DNA of 64,000 nt from Lycorma delicatula (Eukaryota > Arthropoda > Insecta > Hemiptera > Fulgoridae), in the NCBI RefSeq assembly GCF_047948215.1, contig NC_134455.1, forward strand, positions 344,186,997-344,250,996, read 5' to 3'. A program made the position numbers and the translations under genes. Shown piece by piece: positions 8,714 to 19,789 of this stretch (position 1 is its first letter; the number at the start of each line of letters is the position of its first letter). The notes below the pieces were generated by a model. That model saw nothing but the letters and a program-made list of their open reading frames with translations. It did not search any database and was not told the origin of the DNA.

Positions 8714-11410
8714 GCCCACCCTCAGACTCTTGCAGTGGAACGCCAACTCAGTAGTAGGCCGGACGGAGGAACTATGCCGTCTGGCCGAGGATCTACTGAT
8801 AGACGTGATACTGTTGTCTGAGACGCGCTTGAACCCAAACAAGCAACTGACCCTTCGGAACTATTTTACGTATAGGACGGATAGGCCAGTTCGACCCGGA
8901 TCTTGCACCTCTGGTGGAACTGCGGTTTTAGTCCACAGACGCCACATGCATACGCGCGTTGTTCTTCATACAAACGTGATGGAGCAAACGTGTGTGCATG
9001 TGGAGCATCTGGGCACGGTGTATCGGCTGGTTTCGGCTTATAGCAAGCCGAACGACGCGGTAACCGGCGCAGATCTGGATGCCGTGCTGGAAAATTGGGA
9101 TGGGCCCATGATACTCATGGGCGACCTCAATGCCAAACACGTGTCATGGAACAGCAATCTGACAAATCCAAATGGCAGATTGCTGTACGAAAGGGCGAGA
9201 GCCCGCCGCTTGGTCGTCGTAGGCCCTGAGGTGCCAACGTTCGTGCATCAAACAGGCAGATTTAGGCCTGACGTGCTGGATATCGCAGTCATGAAGGGGG
9301 GTACCCTCCCATTCATGATTGAAACGATAGAAGACCTCAGCTCGGACCATTCCCCTGTCCTGTTGGAACTAGGTCAGGCAGGGGGTGGCCGAGATCCCCC
9401 GCCTATACCCCGAAGGTCAGTTAACTGGAAAATGTTCTACGAAACCCTCCAGCGGGAGTACAGGCCGGTAAATCCTGAGCTCCTGAACACCCCGGAGGAA
9501 ATCGACGACACTGTCGGGCGCGTCACGTCGTCAATGACCGAGGCCCTGGCAGGCAGCTCATCGGCCAAGACTCGAGCAGTTGTTCGAAACGACCTCCCTC
9601 CTCATATCTCCGAAGCCATAACGGAGAAACGACGATTGAGGAGGAGATATCGAATCACCCTGTCCCCCGCTGATAAGCGGGCCTTTTATAATCAAACGGA
9701 CAGGGTAAAACAACTGCTAAAAAGCCATCGAGAGGATTCGTGGAACGAATACCTCGCCTCGGTCTCTGACGACATCTCCTCGGTGTTCAGGTTGAACAGG
9801 AGACTGCGAGAAGGGAAGAAGCCTCGCCATCCGGTTGTGGGGCAGCGAGGTTTTCTTGCATACTCGGAGGCGGAGAGGGCCGAGGTATTCGACGATACCT
9901 TGGAGGAGCAGTTCACTCCAAACCCCCCTCCCTCCCCGAACGACGAGCACACAACCGAGGTGGAATCCTTTCTTGTAGATTATTTCTCACAGGTGGAGGA
10001 CGCCCCTCTAGAGATTGACCAAGTCACTGAAGCGGAAGTTTCCGCAGCCATTAAGGCCACAAGCCCCGACAAGGCCCCGGGTGTCGACGGGATCAGCGCC
10101 CGTGCATTCCGGAACATACCGGCCTCCGTGATTACAGCAATTTCGGTGATATTCACGTCCATTTTGTACGTTGGATATTTCCCGAATTGTTGGAAAACGG
10201 CCAAAGTCGTATGTTTACCCAAACCGGGGAAAAGTTTACTTTTCCCACGGAATTATAGGCCAATCTCCCTGTTACCGGTATTGTCTAAGTTGTTCGAGAG
10301 GATTTTTCTCGAAAAACTGAGGCGATACATGGAGGGAGAAGTGCGGCCCGAGCAATTTGGGTTCAGGGAGGGTCACTCAACTACCCTCCAACTGGTAAAA
10401 ATAATAGACGACCTTGTCGGAGGCCTGAACAGGAAACGGGTGACTGCAGCCGTTTTTCTGGATGTGGCCAAGGCCTTTGTCAAGTTTGGCATAGCGGGCT
10501 GCTTTATAAGCTAGCGCGATCGGCGATCCCGTACCGCTATGTCAGACTGATGCGGTCATATCTACTAGACCGACATTTTGTCGTGCGCGTAGGGGAAACG
10601 ATTTCCTCTACCAGAGAAATAGCCGCTGGGGTTCCCCAAGGAGCAGTACTTTCCCCGTTCTTGTACACTTTGTACGTGAACGATATGCCGCTGTCGGAAG
10701 GGGTCAAAACGGCCCTTTACGCAGACGACACGGCATATTTCTACGAATCCGCAAATGTGGATTACGCGGTCCGGAGGCTCCAAAGGCAGCTGGACTTAGT
10801 GGAACCGTGGCTCGACATGTGGAGAATCAGGGTCAACGGTGAAAAATCGGTGGCCGTGATGTTCACATGCAAGACACGAAAACCGACCAGAGAGCTGGAA
10901 ATCTCAGGGGAGAAAATCCCTTTTGAGAAAACAGTTAAGTACCTGGGGGTGGTGTTGGACAGGCGGCTTACCTTCGACGAGCATGTCAATTATGCGACCC
11001 GAAGGGCTAAGGCCGCCAGAGCCTCGCTATACCCAGTGCTGAACAGTGCCAGCCCGTACCCACTGGCAACTAAGCTGCTCATTTTTCGGCTGTACGTACT
11101 GCCGATTCTAACATATGCTTACCCGGCATGGGGGGCAGTGTTGAGCTCCTCGCTTCAAAAGAAGATCGAGGCCGTCCAAAACATAGCGTTGCGGACGATC
11201 TTTGGAGCTCCGTGGTTCGTCAGGAACGCCACTCTCCGATCTGATGCGAGATTTCAATCCGTGTCCGAGGTGGGGGTGGCGCAGGCGCGCAGACTGTTCG
11301 GGAGAGCGGCTGTGTCCGAACACAGTCATCTTCGGGACATCTGCAGAGAGGACCCAACTCCGACAGGTGTAAGGAAGCGGCCTCACGCCGTACTGGACGA
11401 ACCACCGTGA
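8706..11410 (+). pseudogene. Retrotransposon ORF2: endonuclease-reverse transcriptase, frameshifted
   Basis: The first frame runs 8706-10514 (602 codons) and the second stays open from about 10487 to 11410. The endonuclease is at residues 1-220, with LLQWNAN, LLSETRL, MGDLNAKHVSW and SSDHSPV carrying the family's catalytic Asn, Glu, Asp and His positions. The reverse transcriptase follows, with PGVDG, NYRPISLLPVLSKLFER, QFGFREGHST and LDVAKAF in the first frame, then GVPQGAVLSPFLY and ALYADDTAYF in the second. The break is a single missing base near 10485, next to a change of the usual Asp after KAF to Val. Without the second frame the catalytic YADD box is lost, so this copy should be inactive unless the shift is bypassed. 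The same lesion is in the inverted copy at 4724-6891. Confidence 0.92.
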
Positions 11411-11460
11411 TGGTGCGGTGCGGTAGCCGAAAATCGACAAACCAGGCTTAGGGGCCTCCA

Positions 11461-11600
11461 TATCGCATGAGCCATAAACGGAATAGTGCGTCAGACGCGT
11501 TTCCGGGGTCGCGAGTAAATAGTTTTTCGCGAGTTATAGAATTTGAAGACTTCAAATACGGTAAGTCGCGCATACAACAAAAACGCGGTCTAAATTTAAA

Positions 11601-11635
<35 letters not shown>

Positions 11636-11740
11636 GTGTTTTGTTCTGTTTCTCTTGTTTCAGAAACGGGAGAAACGTGGATGTGGAACGACTCGACGTG
11701 CCGTCTCATCCTGCCAGCCGAAAAGAATAGTTGTAATTAG

Positions 11741-11784
<44 letters not shown>

Positions 11785-12564
11785 CGTGTGTGTGTTCTGT
11801 TTCTTCTGTTGCAGATACCAACAGCCACCACAAAACAAATGGTTTCTTCACTGCGGCCACGCGGTCCCCCCAACCCCTTCTCAGACACACGTGTGTCTGA
11901 AGGTTAATAATTACGTGGAGTGAATAATTACTGTTTACTTCTTTCCAGAAAATCGCCGCCCCAAAACCGCGATCGAGAATAGGCACCACCATTTGTAAGT
12001 TCCCTATTACCTTCCTTTCCTTTCAAGAAAGAAGAAAGAGGGAACGAGCCCAGCAGCCATCAGCCCAGCAGCCATCAGCCCAGCAGTCGAAAGCCCAGCA
12101 GCCACCTGCCCAGCAGCCACCTGCCCAGCAGCCACCTGCCCAGCAGCCACCTGCCCAGCAGCGACCTGCCCAGCAGCCACTGACAGCACAGAAGAGCGAA
12201 GAAACCTGCACTTTCCCCCGTTCAGCCCTTCGGGGCTCGGGATTTACAAGGTTAACGGTATGTAACTTCGGTTACTACAAATTATTGGAAAGTGCAGGCC
12301 AAAGAAGAACGAAGAGGTCTTCGGGAGAAGAAGAGGGAGAAGATGAAGAAGAAGGAAGACCAGCCACTCGTCTCAACATCACGGACTGGAGTCCGGAACA
12401 GAGCCCAGCAGAGATGCGTCCTGAAGGGCAGTCATACCAGAAGCGGATGAAGAGCTTCTTAACAACCTCTCCTAATTCAAACTTACAATCAGACCAAATA
12501 ACCCAGCAATTGCGACTCCTCCGGAAAAGGGGACGCATTGCTCCCTCCTTACAGATAGTGCCCC
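11461..12564 (+). other. Exon-like GC-rich segments between long poly-T tracts; gene unknown
   Basis: Several splice-like signals lie in order: ATACGGTAAGTC near 11560, CTCTTGTTTCAG near 11663, TTCTGTTGCAG near 11815, GAAGGTTAAT near 11903, CTTCTTTCCAG near 11949 and TTTGTAAGT near 11998. The tracts before two of the acceptors contain T runs of more than 30. From about 11950 one frame stays open through the 15-bp repeat to a stop at 12593, encoding Gln/Pro/Ala-rich repeats, an acidic run (EEEGEDEEEG) and a basic region. That frame ends just inside block B. The segment could be host exons, or the right part of a larger duplicated unit. I recognise no family. Confidence 0.4.
12045..12186 (+). 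repeat. 15-bp GC-rich minisatellite
   Basis: CCCAGCAGCCACCTG and close variants are repeated about nine times. The period is a multiple of three, so all frames stay open. On the plus strand it can encode QQPPA repeats and on the minus strand AAGQV repeats. Confidence 0.9.
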
Positions 12565-13068
12565 GTTGTGGCGTATTCCTGCTAGCCTATTAAAGAGTTA
12601 GCACCGAAAGGACTTCAGTGGACGGTCTGAAGGGGAATTACGTCGGGAGGACAGGCTTTATAAGCCTAGCCTTCCGCGGTCGGCCCATAAAATGGGTTCG
12701 ATAACGCTGGTATAACAACGGAATTGGAATGCAATTAAATCCGTCTTAAATTCACTATAATAATAATATACAAAAATTGAAAAATAAGAACCGAGACTAA
12801 AAATAACCCTTTTAAAAACAAGCCCGATTAGAAAGATCCAGCAGCAAGGGACTCTGTCCAGGCTGTGCGATAAAGTAGGGAGTAATAGACTCCTGCCACT
12901 TTTGCATTCCACGATTGGTCGGCAAGTTGCCATACGTTGTTTGCAGCCTCGTCATTCGTGGGAAAAGGGAATTTCTTTTCGACGGGCCGGTCTTATTGGG
13001 AGCAAAAATACCGATTTCTATCATAAATAGGTCCTTCCGTACCTGCGTTCCACCAAATTCAAAGCATC

Positions 13069-13422
13069 ATGCCACCTAAGACCAGCGGTAAAGCGGCCAA
13101 GAAGGCCGGCAAGGCGCAAAAGAACATCGCCAAGGGAGACAAGAAAAAGAAACGCAAGAGGAAGGAAAGCTACGCGGTGTACATCTACAAAGTGTTGAAG
13201 CAGGTCCATCCTGACACCGGCATCTCCTCTAAGGCGATGAGCATCATGAACAGCTTCGTTAACGATATATTCGAGCGCATCGCGGCCGAGGCTTCCAGGC
13301 TCGCCCACTACAACAAGCGGTCCACAATCACCAGCAGGGAGATCCAGCAACTCAAACACCCCCCACCGCCCGCTATCCGCGAAAAAAAAAACCGCCGCAA
13401 ACCAGAAAATCATTTCACTTGA
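13069..13422 (+). pseudogene. H2B: Histone H2B copy truncated by deletion
   Basis: Codons 1-93 are identical in protein sequence to the intact copy, ending at SREIQ. A 589-bp deletion then joins the gene to what is downstream spacer in block A, giving 24 foreign codons rich in Pro, Lys and Arg before a stop at 13422. Lost are the last histone-fold helix, the C-terminal helix, the C-terminal ubiquitination-site lysine and the 3' stem-loop. The product, if made, could not form a normal H2A-H2B dimer. The promoter also carries a shortened TATA-like word. The junction shares a CA dinucleotide, suggesting end joining. Confidence 0.95.
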
Positions 13423-13642
13423 CATATTATTATTACTTACCCATCACACACACACACACACACACACAGGGAATGACCTTGAGGTAGGGGCGGTTGTCGA
13501 GTGAGTGGTAGCGCGTGCGCGCCATTGCACAAAATACACACTAACAAACGGGATGATAGATTCCGGTTACTTTTCAAAATCCAACTAACTACTACTGCTC
13601 CTCCTCCTCCTCCTCCTCCTCTTCTTCTTCTTTCTTCACCGC

Positions 13643-13674
<32 letters not shown>

Positions 13675-16252
13675 GCTACTCCTCCTCCTCATCTTCATCA
13701 TAATACTGTTTCATTTTTTTTTTTTTTGTGTTTTGCAAGCCGTTACTTACATAACGGCAAAGCATAGCTGATTTTCTAATAATTAGACTGCTTTCCTGAA
13801 TTTAGATTAATCGATTTCCTGAACTTGTACATTAAAAGAGAGATTGATTACTGATGTGTAAAACAAAAACAAAAAAAATCGTAAAAAATAACTTTAATTA
13901 CATACAAATTGATCTATTTATCAAATAAATTCAATTTAAGTGCTCGTATAATAGAAGTGACCATAAATGTTCCGCTAAGTTTTCATTTTATTTACTTTCC
14001 ATGAAACCTGGCATAGACTCGCGTGGATGGGGTAATTCGCTGGTTGGTAAAGGGGTTTGGGGTCAATATCTGCATGTGGTGGGGCACATAATTTCCTTTG
14101 GGTAAATTAAAAAAAAAAAAAAAAATTCAACCGACCAGAATTTATATTATAAAATGGAGTTTTTTATTTTGTAAGATTTTTTAATATACTATCTTTCTCC
14201 AATATTCAAGAATAACCAACCAATGCCAGGAGAAAGTGAATAAAAACAACTTTGTTGTCATCACGTCGTTTCTTCTTCTTTTTTTTTTTTTCAGCGTTAA
14301 TATTTTTAACACATTTCACAATAAATGGCGTTAATTTGCGTGATATATATATATAATTGAAATATACCATTAACCGCTTTCATTTCACAACCGTCTTGTT
14401 TATGTCGCAGAGAACCCGGTTTAATTATGGTGAAAGCGATGAAGGCGCTGTATGCATAATTAGATTTAGGAAAATCTAATAAATATCAACCAACAAAAAA
14501 AAAGGTTATAAAAATTTATCCTAATGTGATATAGTATTTCAATAAATAATTTTCATTTTTTCTTTCCAGGATATAAGAAAACGTTTCCACAACACCGCTA
14601 AAGATAATTAGATGAGATTTTCAGGGTACAACAACCACGTTACAATACAACCCAACATGAGACATATTATTTAGCCTTAGAGAGAGAGAGAGAGAGTGAG
14701 CGAGTGAGTGAGAAAGAACGACCGAGTGAGTGAATGCCTGCGGTAGGTAGGGGCGGTCTTCTTATTATTTACTTTTTTTCTTATTAAATTACATTTTATG
14801 ATTTTATACTCCATGCAACGGCGAAATCTCCGAGTATCGGAACAAATGAAATCAGATAGATAGATAGATAGATAGATAGATGTATATATAAAAAGACAAA
14901 AAAAATAAATAATAATAATAATAATAATAAATAAAATTTCAACGGCTATTTCAATGAAATTCGGATCTTCGGTCGCATTTTTCCAAATGTACTTGGTGGC
15001 GGCGTAGTTATACGTATACAACCTGAAGTGAATGTACCTTAAAATTACCGTACGGAAGGGGTCCGGGTACACTTAACTCTTGTTAACGTGAACGAAAACC
15101 GCGCGACCGACCGATCTTTAATTAAACGTGTATTAAATGTACGCGGACAGCGAAAAAAAGAAAACACAAACTTAATGCAAAAGTGATTCGCGTCCGGTCG
15201 GTTAAGAGAGGCGGCCCGAATTTTTTTTTGGTTTTTTTTTTCTTTTCTTTCCCTCCCCGACGCTTTTTATTCGTAAGACATTAAGCCATTAACCTGTGCC
15301 CGTAAGCCTGCGCATGTACGTGTGTATGTGACATATATATATATATATATATATACCGAGTGGGGCAGAAACCACCGGTTATATGTTTTGTATTTATGCA
15401 GAATTGTTGTATGTACGTTTTTTGTTTTGTTTTTTTTTTTTTTTAATTTGGATTTATATCTTTTTTGTTTTTCTTTCCAGCGCTCCTGTTAACGTCAAAC
15501 ACGTCCAAACGTCTACACGTCTACAATCGTATGCTTGCATATCGCGCGTTGTGCAAACGGGTCGGCCGGCAGGAGTCTCTCTCTTCACTTCAGGCTAACG
15601 CAAAGCGTACGTATAATTCGAGCTACTTTATTTTTATCCCACTCTTATTTTCCCCCAACGGTTGATGTTATAGAAAAACTGAAAGTTACCGTACGACCGT
15701 CATTAGTTTATATCCGTCAGATTAATAATAATCGCATAGAATCCGATGAAAACTATTACTGTGTATGAAAACAGTGATGGGGATGTTGTCTAACCGTCGT
15801 ACTTTGACGCTCGGACATATACATCGCAAAAAGATTGAATTCGCACACGTATCGTCGCAAAAACGAATCGAAAGAAACAACGGGATGTTTAACTTGGACG
15901 CGGGTGCTATATACAAATATTGCCACCGGTATTTACGATTTTTAAACGGTTTTACGGCGGTCCGACCACGCCGGTTCGGGATGTGTCCGGGATTTCGGTA
16001 CCATTTAAGCTCCCGTACGGGCTGAAATCGAACGTTTAGCTCGTCACTACTGCAGCCCGGAATGTCGTTTACGAAACCGAACCGTGTACGTCGATAAAGA
16101 TCGCAAGTTAAAGGAGAAAACGCGCGCCGAACGAACGGTGTAAGCACGATTCAGTGATGGCCGGGGTGACGTGCTAGCAGCCAAAGTCGCTGCTCCCTTT
16201 AAAGTCCGCCAAACTAACGTATATAGTAATAATTTTCCATTGGCTTTAGGGA
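13348..16252. other. Block B spacer; no recognised gene
   Basis: This matches block A 1384-4302, including the (CA)n, trinucleotide, (GA)n, (GATA)n and (TA)n tracts, with tract lengths that differ slightly between copies. Frames at 15722-16147 (-) and 15765-16025 (+) are the counterparts of those in block A. Confidence 0.65.
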
Positions 16253-17218
16253 GGCGAGGGGAGGGATTCTATCCTTGGCTTTGCTTGTGGAAGGATCTCT
16301 TTGTGCTCTGTGAATTGTGAGTCGTTACCAGTCTAGCCAGGTGTTCAACAGGACTTCTACCTGCGTCGACAGACAATGTGAGAAGGGTCTGCGAGGACAC
16401 CAGCTGGGCCGCCAGCTACCTGCTTTCAGTTAAGAATAGCGTAATCTTTTATTTCTCTTTTATTTATTTATTCAAAATGTAAAGTGAACTTTCTAAGAAG
16501 TCATTAGTATTACATTAGGTTAATAGCCTATTATAGTGAACTATTGTGATAGCTATAAAATAATTTTATTTTAAATTGTTTGATTTAATCTGTACCTATT
16601 TAGGTCTACAGGTTATATCTTTCTTTGTCAGTGTTTTACTTTTCAGGAAGTGTAGTATAAGACTTAATTTTAATTTTTAATTTTTCTGGTTCTATTTTTT
16701 TTTTCCTTCATGGAAGGAAAAATAAGGCCTCCTCCACCCCGTTCTCCCACCCCGGAACTGTCCGGCGGTGGAGAGGAAAGCGGGTCTGGCGCTAGGAAGC
16801 GCCAGAAACGCCGGAACTCCGCGCCTCCTATGGAGGCGGAGCCCGTAGCGGGCTGCAGCAGCCGCCAACCCGCAGGCTGATGATGGGGCCCCATCACAGC
16901 CTGCTACCGTCAGGCGGGAGAAAATCCCGCCAATTATGCTGGACTGCCCGAAGGAGTGGCCAGCATTAGCGCGCGACATTAAGTCGCGTATCGGGGGTAG
17001 CCTGGTGGCGAAAAGCACCGGGCTTTCCATCAGGCTGCAGCTGGGCAGCGAGGCAGATTACCGGGCGGTGCAGAGTTTCCTGCACTCCAAGGGAATCGCC
17101 TTCCACTCCTTCCAGCTCCCGAAGGATAGGGAGCTGAAGGTGGTTATACGGGGGATCCCCTATGGGGCTGCCCCGGAGGAAATCAGGGAGGAACTGACCT
17201 CCCTTGGCTATGAGGTCT
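16253..17218 (+). mobile_element. Second Jockey-clade copy, 5' part only
   Basis: A leader of about 450 bases, including GACAATGTGAGAAGGGTCTG near 16371, is followed by the start of ORF1. The first about 120 bases differ from the 6.9-kb copy and resemble the head of the block A leader fragment. The copy stops abruptly inside ORF1 at GGCTATGAGGT, where unrelated sequence that also starts CTGGCTATGAG takes over. Confidence 0.88.
16710..17218 (+). pseudogene. Truncated Jockey ORF1
   Basis: This matches ORF1 from MEGKIRPPPP onward but carries an 11-base deletion near 16855, in the GCTGCAGCA repeat, which shifts the frame. A later frame resumes the ORF1 sequence at 16936. It ends before the zinc knuckles, so no functional gag is encoded. 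Confidence 0.9.
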
Positions 17219-17565
17219 GGCTATGAGTCTGAAGCATAGTCCCAATGATGTTTTCTGGGGAAAGCATGCCAAATTCTCCCCTGCATGCTTATCTATGCTG
17301 CAGGAACTGATCGCACATGAACACTGTGTGTTCTACGGTGTCTTTCTCCCTGCAGTAATCGCAATCCACAGAAGGACTCAGTGTCTGTACACACAAGTTT
17401 CAAGGCACAAGTGTGCCTTGAAACATCAGTGACCGGAAAGGAACTGATTCAACTGAATTCAAGTTGACAGTTCCCCATGTTTTTATCGATGTCTCCACAC
17501 CTGCCTTACCCTCTCCCCTGTACATCTCAACCCTCTTCCAAACAAGGAAATCTAGGAGCACAAGT
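17219..17565 (-). pseudogene. R1-like non-LTR ORF2 C-terminal remnant
   Basis: Read on the minus strand, broken frames give a QFLSGH-CFKA motif, then a Cys/His cluster (CDYCREKDTVEHTVFMC) and a NIIGTMLQ segment. Arthropod R1-type elements end in this order: a conserved LTQFLTGHGCF block and a C-terminal CCHC knuckle. Stops and shifts interrupt it, and only the tail is left. It directly abuts the truncated Jockey copy. Confidence 0.6.
17397..17424. repeat. 28-base palindrome
   Basis: GTTTCAAGGCACA is followed by AG and its exact reverse complement. It lies inside the R1-like tail. Confidence 0.85.
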
Positions 17566-18041
17566 CCACCCGCTACGTTGGAGAAAAATACATAATCTAG
17601 CCTACAAAATCAATGTGTAAGTCTGGGATATAGCATTCTTCAAAAATTGATTTTCTTTTAATTTTTAAATATTTCAAATTTCAGAAGTAAATACCAGTCT
17701 CAAAATTTAGATATGACTTTTTTTTTTATAAAAAACATTTTTAAACATTCATAAATGTGTACCACATGGAGGAAAGAAATAGATGATCTTTGTAAGTCTT
17801 TATCTATGAAGTCTAAGAACAGTAAAGAAAATATTCGCTGAGAAACGAGTCATATATTTAGTTAGGAATTAGGTTCTCGATTATTCATTTACTTTTTCAC
17901 TAAACCATTTTCTAACTACAGTTTTTAACTAGTATAATAGTAATTACATAAGACAGTTGTGGCCCAATTACTACATCCTAGCTTTTATTTATTAAAAAAA
18001 TTATATTTACGACTTTGACCCTTGAGTGTCCATCCTATTGC
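17566..18041. other. AT-rich DNA, no feature seen
   Basis: Homopolymer runs only. No frame of note or recognised repeat on either strand. Confidence 0.6.
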
Positions 18042-18778
18042 AATTTTAATCTATTTAGTATTGAAAGATGTTAGTATTTTATTATATTTCCTGAGCAGTA
18101 AAAAGTAAAAGTGGTTTGGAGTAAATAATTTAAGTATTGGTGGATTATCTGAGAACATAACTAAATATGTACTTGTCAGTGCATTTAATTTGTATATAAG
18201 GTATAATCATTGAAAAAAGTGAAAATCTGTGTTTGAAAATCAGATTAGAATTTGCAAAACATATTAGAAATAAATTAAAAAATTATATTATCATTTGCAT
18301 ATTTCCGATCGTAAAATAGTATTTATATTCTTTCAACTTAAAAGGCCATGAGACTGTAAAGCAAGGTCACCCTCAGTATCTAGAGATTTCGGCTAAATAA
18401 GGTCATATTTTTCTTGGGCACATATGTCAAATATTCAATTTTTATCTTAATAAAATTAAGACTAAGTGTTTTAACATGAAAGAGAAAAAATATAAATACT
18501 ATATTACGATTGGAAATATGCAAATGATAATGTAATTTTTTAATTTATTTCTAAAATGTTATGGAAATTCTAATCTAACTTTCAAACAGAGATTTTCACT
18601 TTTTCCAATGATTATACCTTATATACAAATTTAATGCACTGACAAGCACATATTTAGTTATATTCTCAGATAATCTTACCAATACTTAAATTATTTACTC
18701 CAAACCACTTTTACTTTTTACTGGTTAGGAAATATAATAAAAAAATAATATCTTTCAACACTAAATAGATTAAAATTT
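18042..18778. repeat. Long imperfect inverted repeat, about 290-bp arms
   Basis: Bases 18042-18332 and 18479-18778 are reverse complements with scattered mismatches. Examples are CTATTTAGTATTGAAAGAT against ATCTTTCAACACTAAATAG, and TTTGCATATTTCCGATCG against CGATTGGAAATATGCAAA. The spacer, about 145 bases, holds the start of a repeat also found at 47080. A transcript could fold into a long hairpin. Confidence 0.88.
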
Positions 18779-19323
18779 CAAAAATTAAAATTAAAATTAA
18801 GATTTTAATTAAGATTAAATTAAAATTGATTTTAATCTTAATTAATTTTTCATTTTTCTTGGGTAAAAATGTCAATATTTGCAACAAAAAGATTTGCAAA
18901 ATCGCAATCCCACCCCAAAAAATGCTGTTGTATTCGACTGTTATGTTATGACGCCACATGTGAACGGTAGAATTAAATAAATGAATAATATTTAAAATGC
19001 AAAAAGTAACTCAGTCTGGTTGAATCTCGAGCTCGATCGCCAGGTTGACTTGGTCCCTGGTGCGTTAGTCCTCGCGGCTAAACCGCCAGTCTGTCGACCG
19101 TACAAGCGAAATTTGTTCTGTGTAAGTTGTGAAATTACATTAATTTAGTTTGCGCTGACCGTCGCCCTCAGTCTGGTTGAATCTCGAGCTCGATCGCCAG
19201 GTTGACTTGGTCCCTGGTGCGTTAGTCCTCGCGGCTAAACCGCCAGTCTGTCGACCGTACAAGCGAAATTTGTTCTGTGTAAGTTGTGAAATTACATTAA
19301 TTTAGTTTGCGCTGACCGTCGCC
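18334..19323 (-). mobile_element. Interrupted tRNA-related repeat (SINE-like)
   Basis: Parts of this stretch match 47080-47418 in the same order: AACTTAAAAGGCC...GCAAGGTCA...TCATATTTTTCTT, then CCCCAAAAAATGCT, then a tRNA-like block. The copy is split by about 450 bases that include the right arm of the inverted repeat. On the minus strand the tRNA-like block has a B-box-like GAGCTCGAGATTC. Confidence 0.55.
19012..19323 (-). repeat. 157-bp tandem duplication of a tRNA-like block
   Basis: Two consecutive copies start at 19012 and 19169 with CAGTCTGGTTGAATCTCGAG and look identical. Each contains the tRNA-like segment and the following GTACAAGCGAAATTTGTTC region. Confidence 0.9.
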
Positions 19324-19789
19324 GCTAGTGCTGACACAACTGCGCGAATTAAATACGGTATGCGCGCGCGCTTTAGAATCATTGAATTAAACGAAAAAAT
19401 ATGATATTTAAATAAAAGAATAAATGTTTTAAATTAAGTTGTGGGTAAGCTGTCCTTCAGAAACAACCCATAGTTGTAGGACTTGCTTTAGCCGCGTAAA
19501 TTACCTTTTTATTTTTTATACAATAACAAAAATTAAAAGCTCTTATAATTTTTCTCCCTTGAGCAATGAGTTTGGTTTTATCAATTTATTTTATAAATAT
19601 CAAATTAAAACATAAATTTAATAAACGATTGGATGGAAAATTTGTCACATAGAATTATATCACTTTTTTGAAGTTAATTTTCAACACATTGATTGTATTT
19701 TATAATCTTTAATTTTGGTTAGAAGGTAAAAAATGAGAAAAGTAGCTTTCTTAGTAAAATTTATTAAAATTAATTATATTCATATAGTC

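Larger units (their letters stand above)
6928..11460 (+). mobile_element. Jockey-clade non-LTR retrotransposon, nearly full length
   Basis: The element carries a 5' leader from about 6940, a gag-like ORF1 with three zinc knuckles, and an ORF2 with apurinic-type endonuclease and reverse transcriptase. That order is typical of the Jockey clade. ORF1 and ORF2 overlap by eight bases at ATGGTTAG. The 3' end is placed near 11460 only because recognisable sequence fades. No poly(A) tail or clear target-site duplication is visible. ORF2 is frameshifted, so the copy is not autonomous as read. Confidence 0.9.
12565..16252 (+). repeat. Tandem duplication block B
   Basis: This is the second copy of block A. 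Small indels and scattered substitutions separate the two, plus the deletion of block A bases 795-1383 at the junction 13347/13348. It ends at CATTGGCTTTAGGG near 16252, where a Jockey-type leader begins as in block A. Confidence 0.95.
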
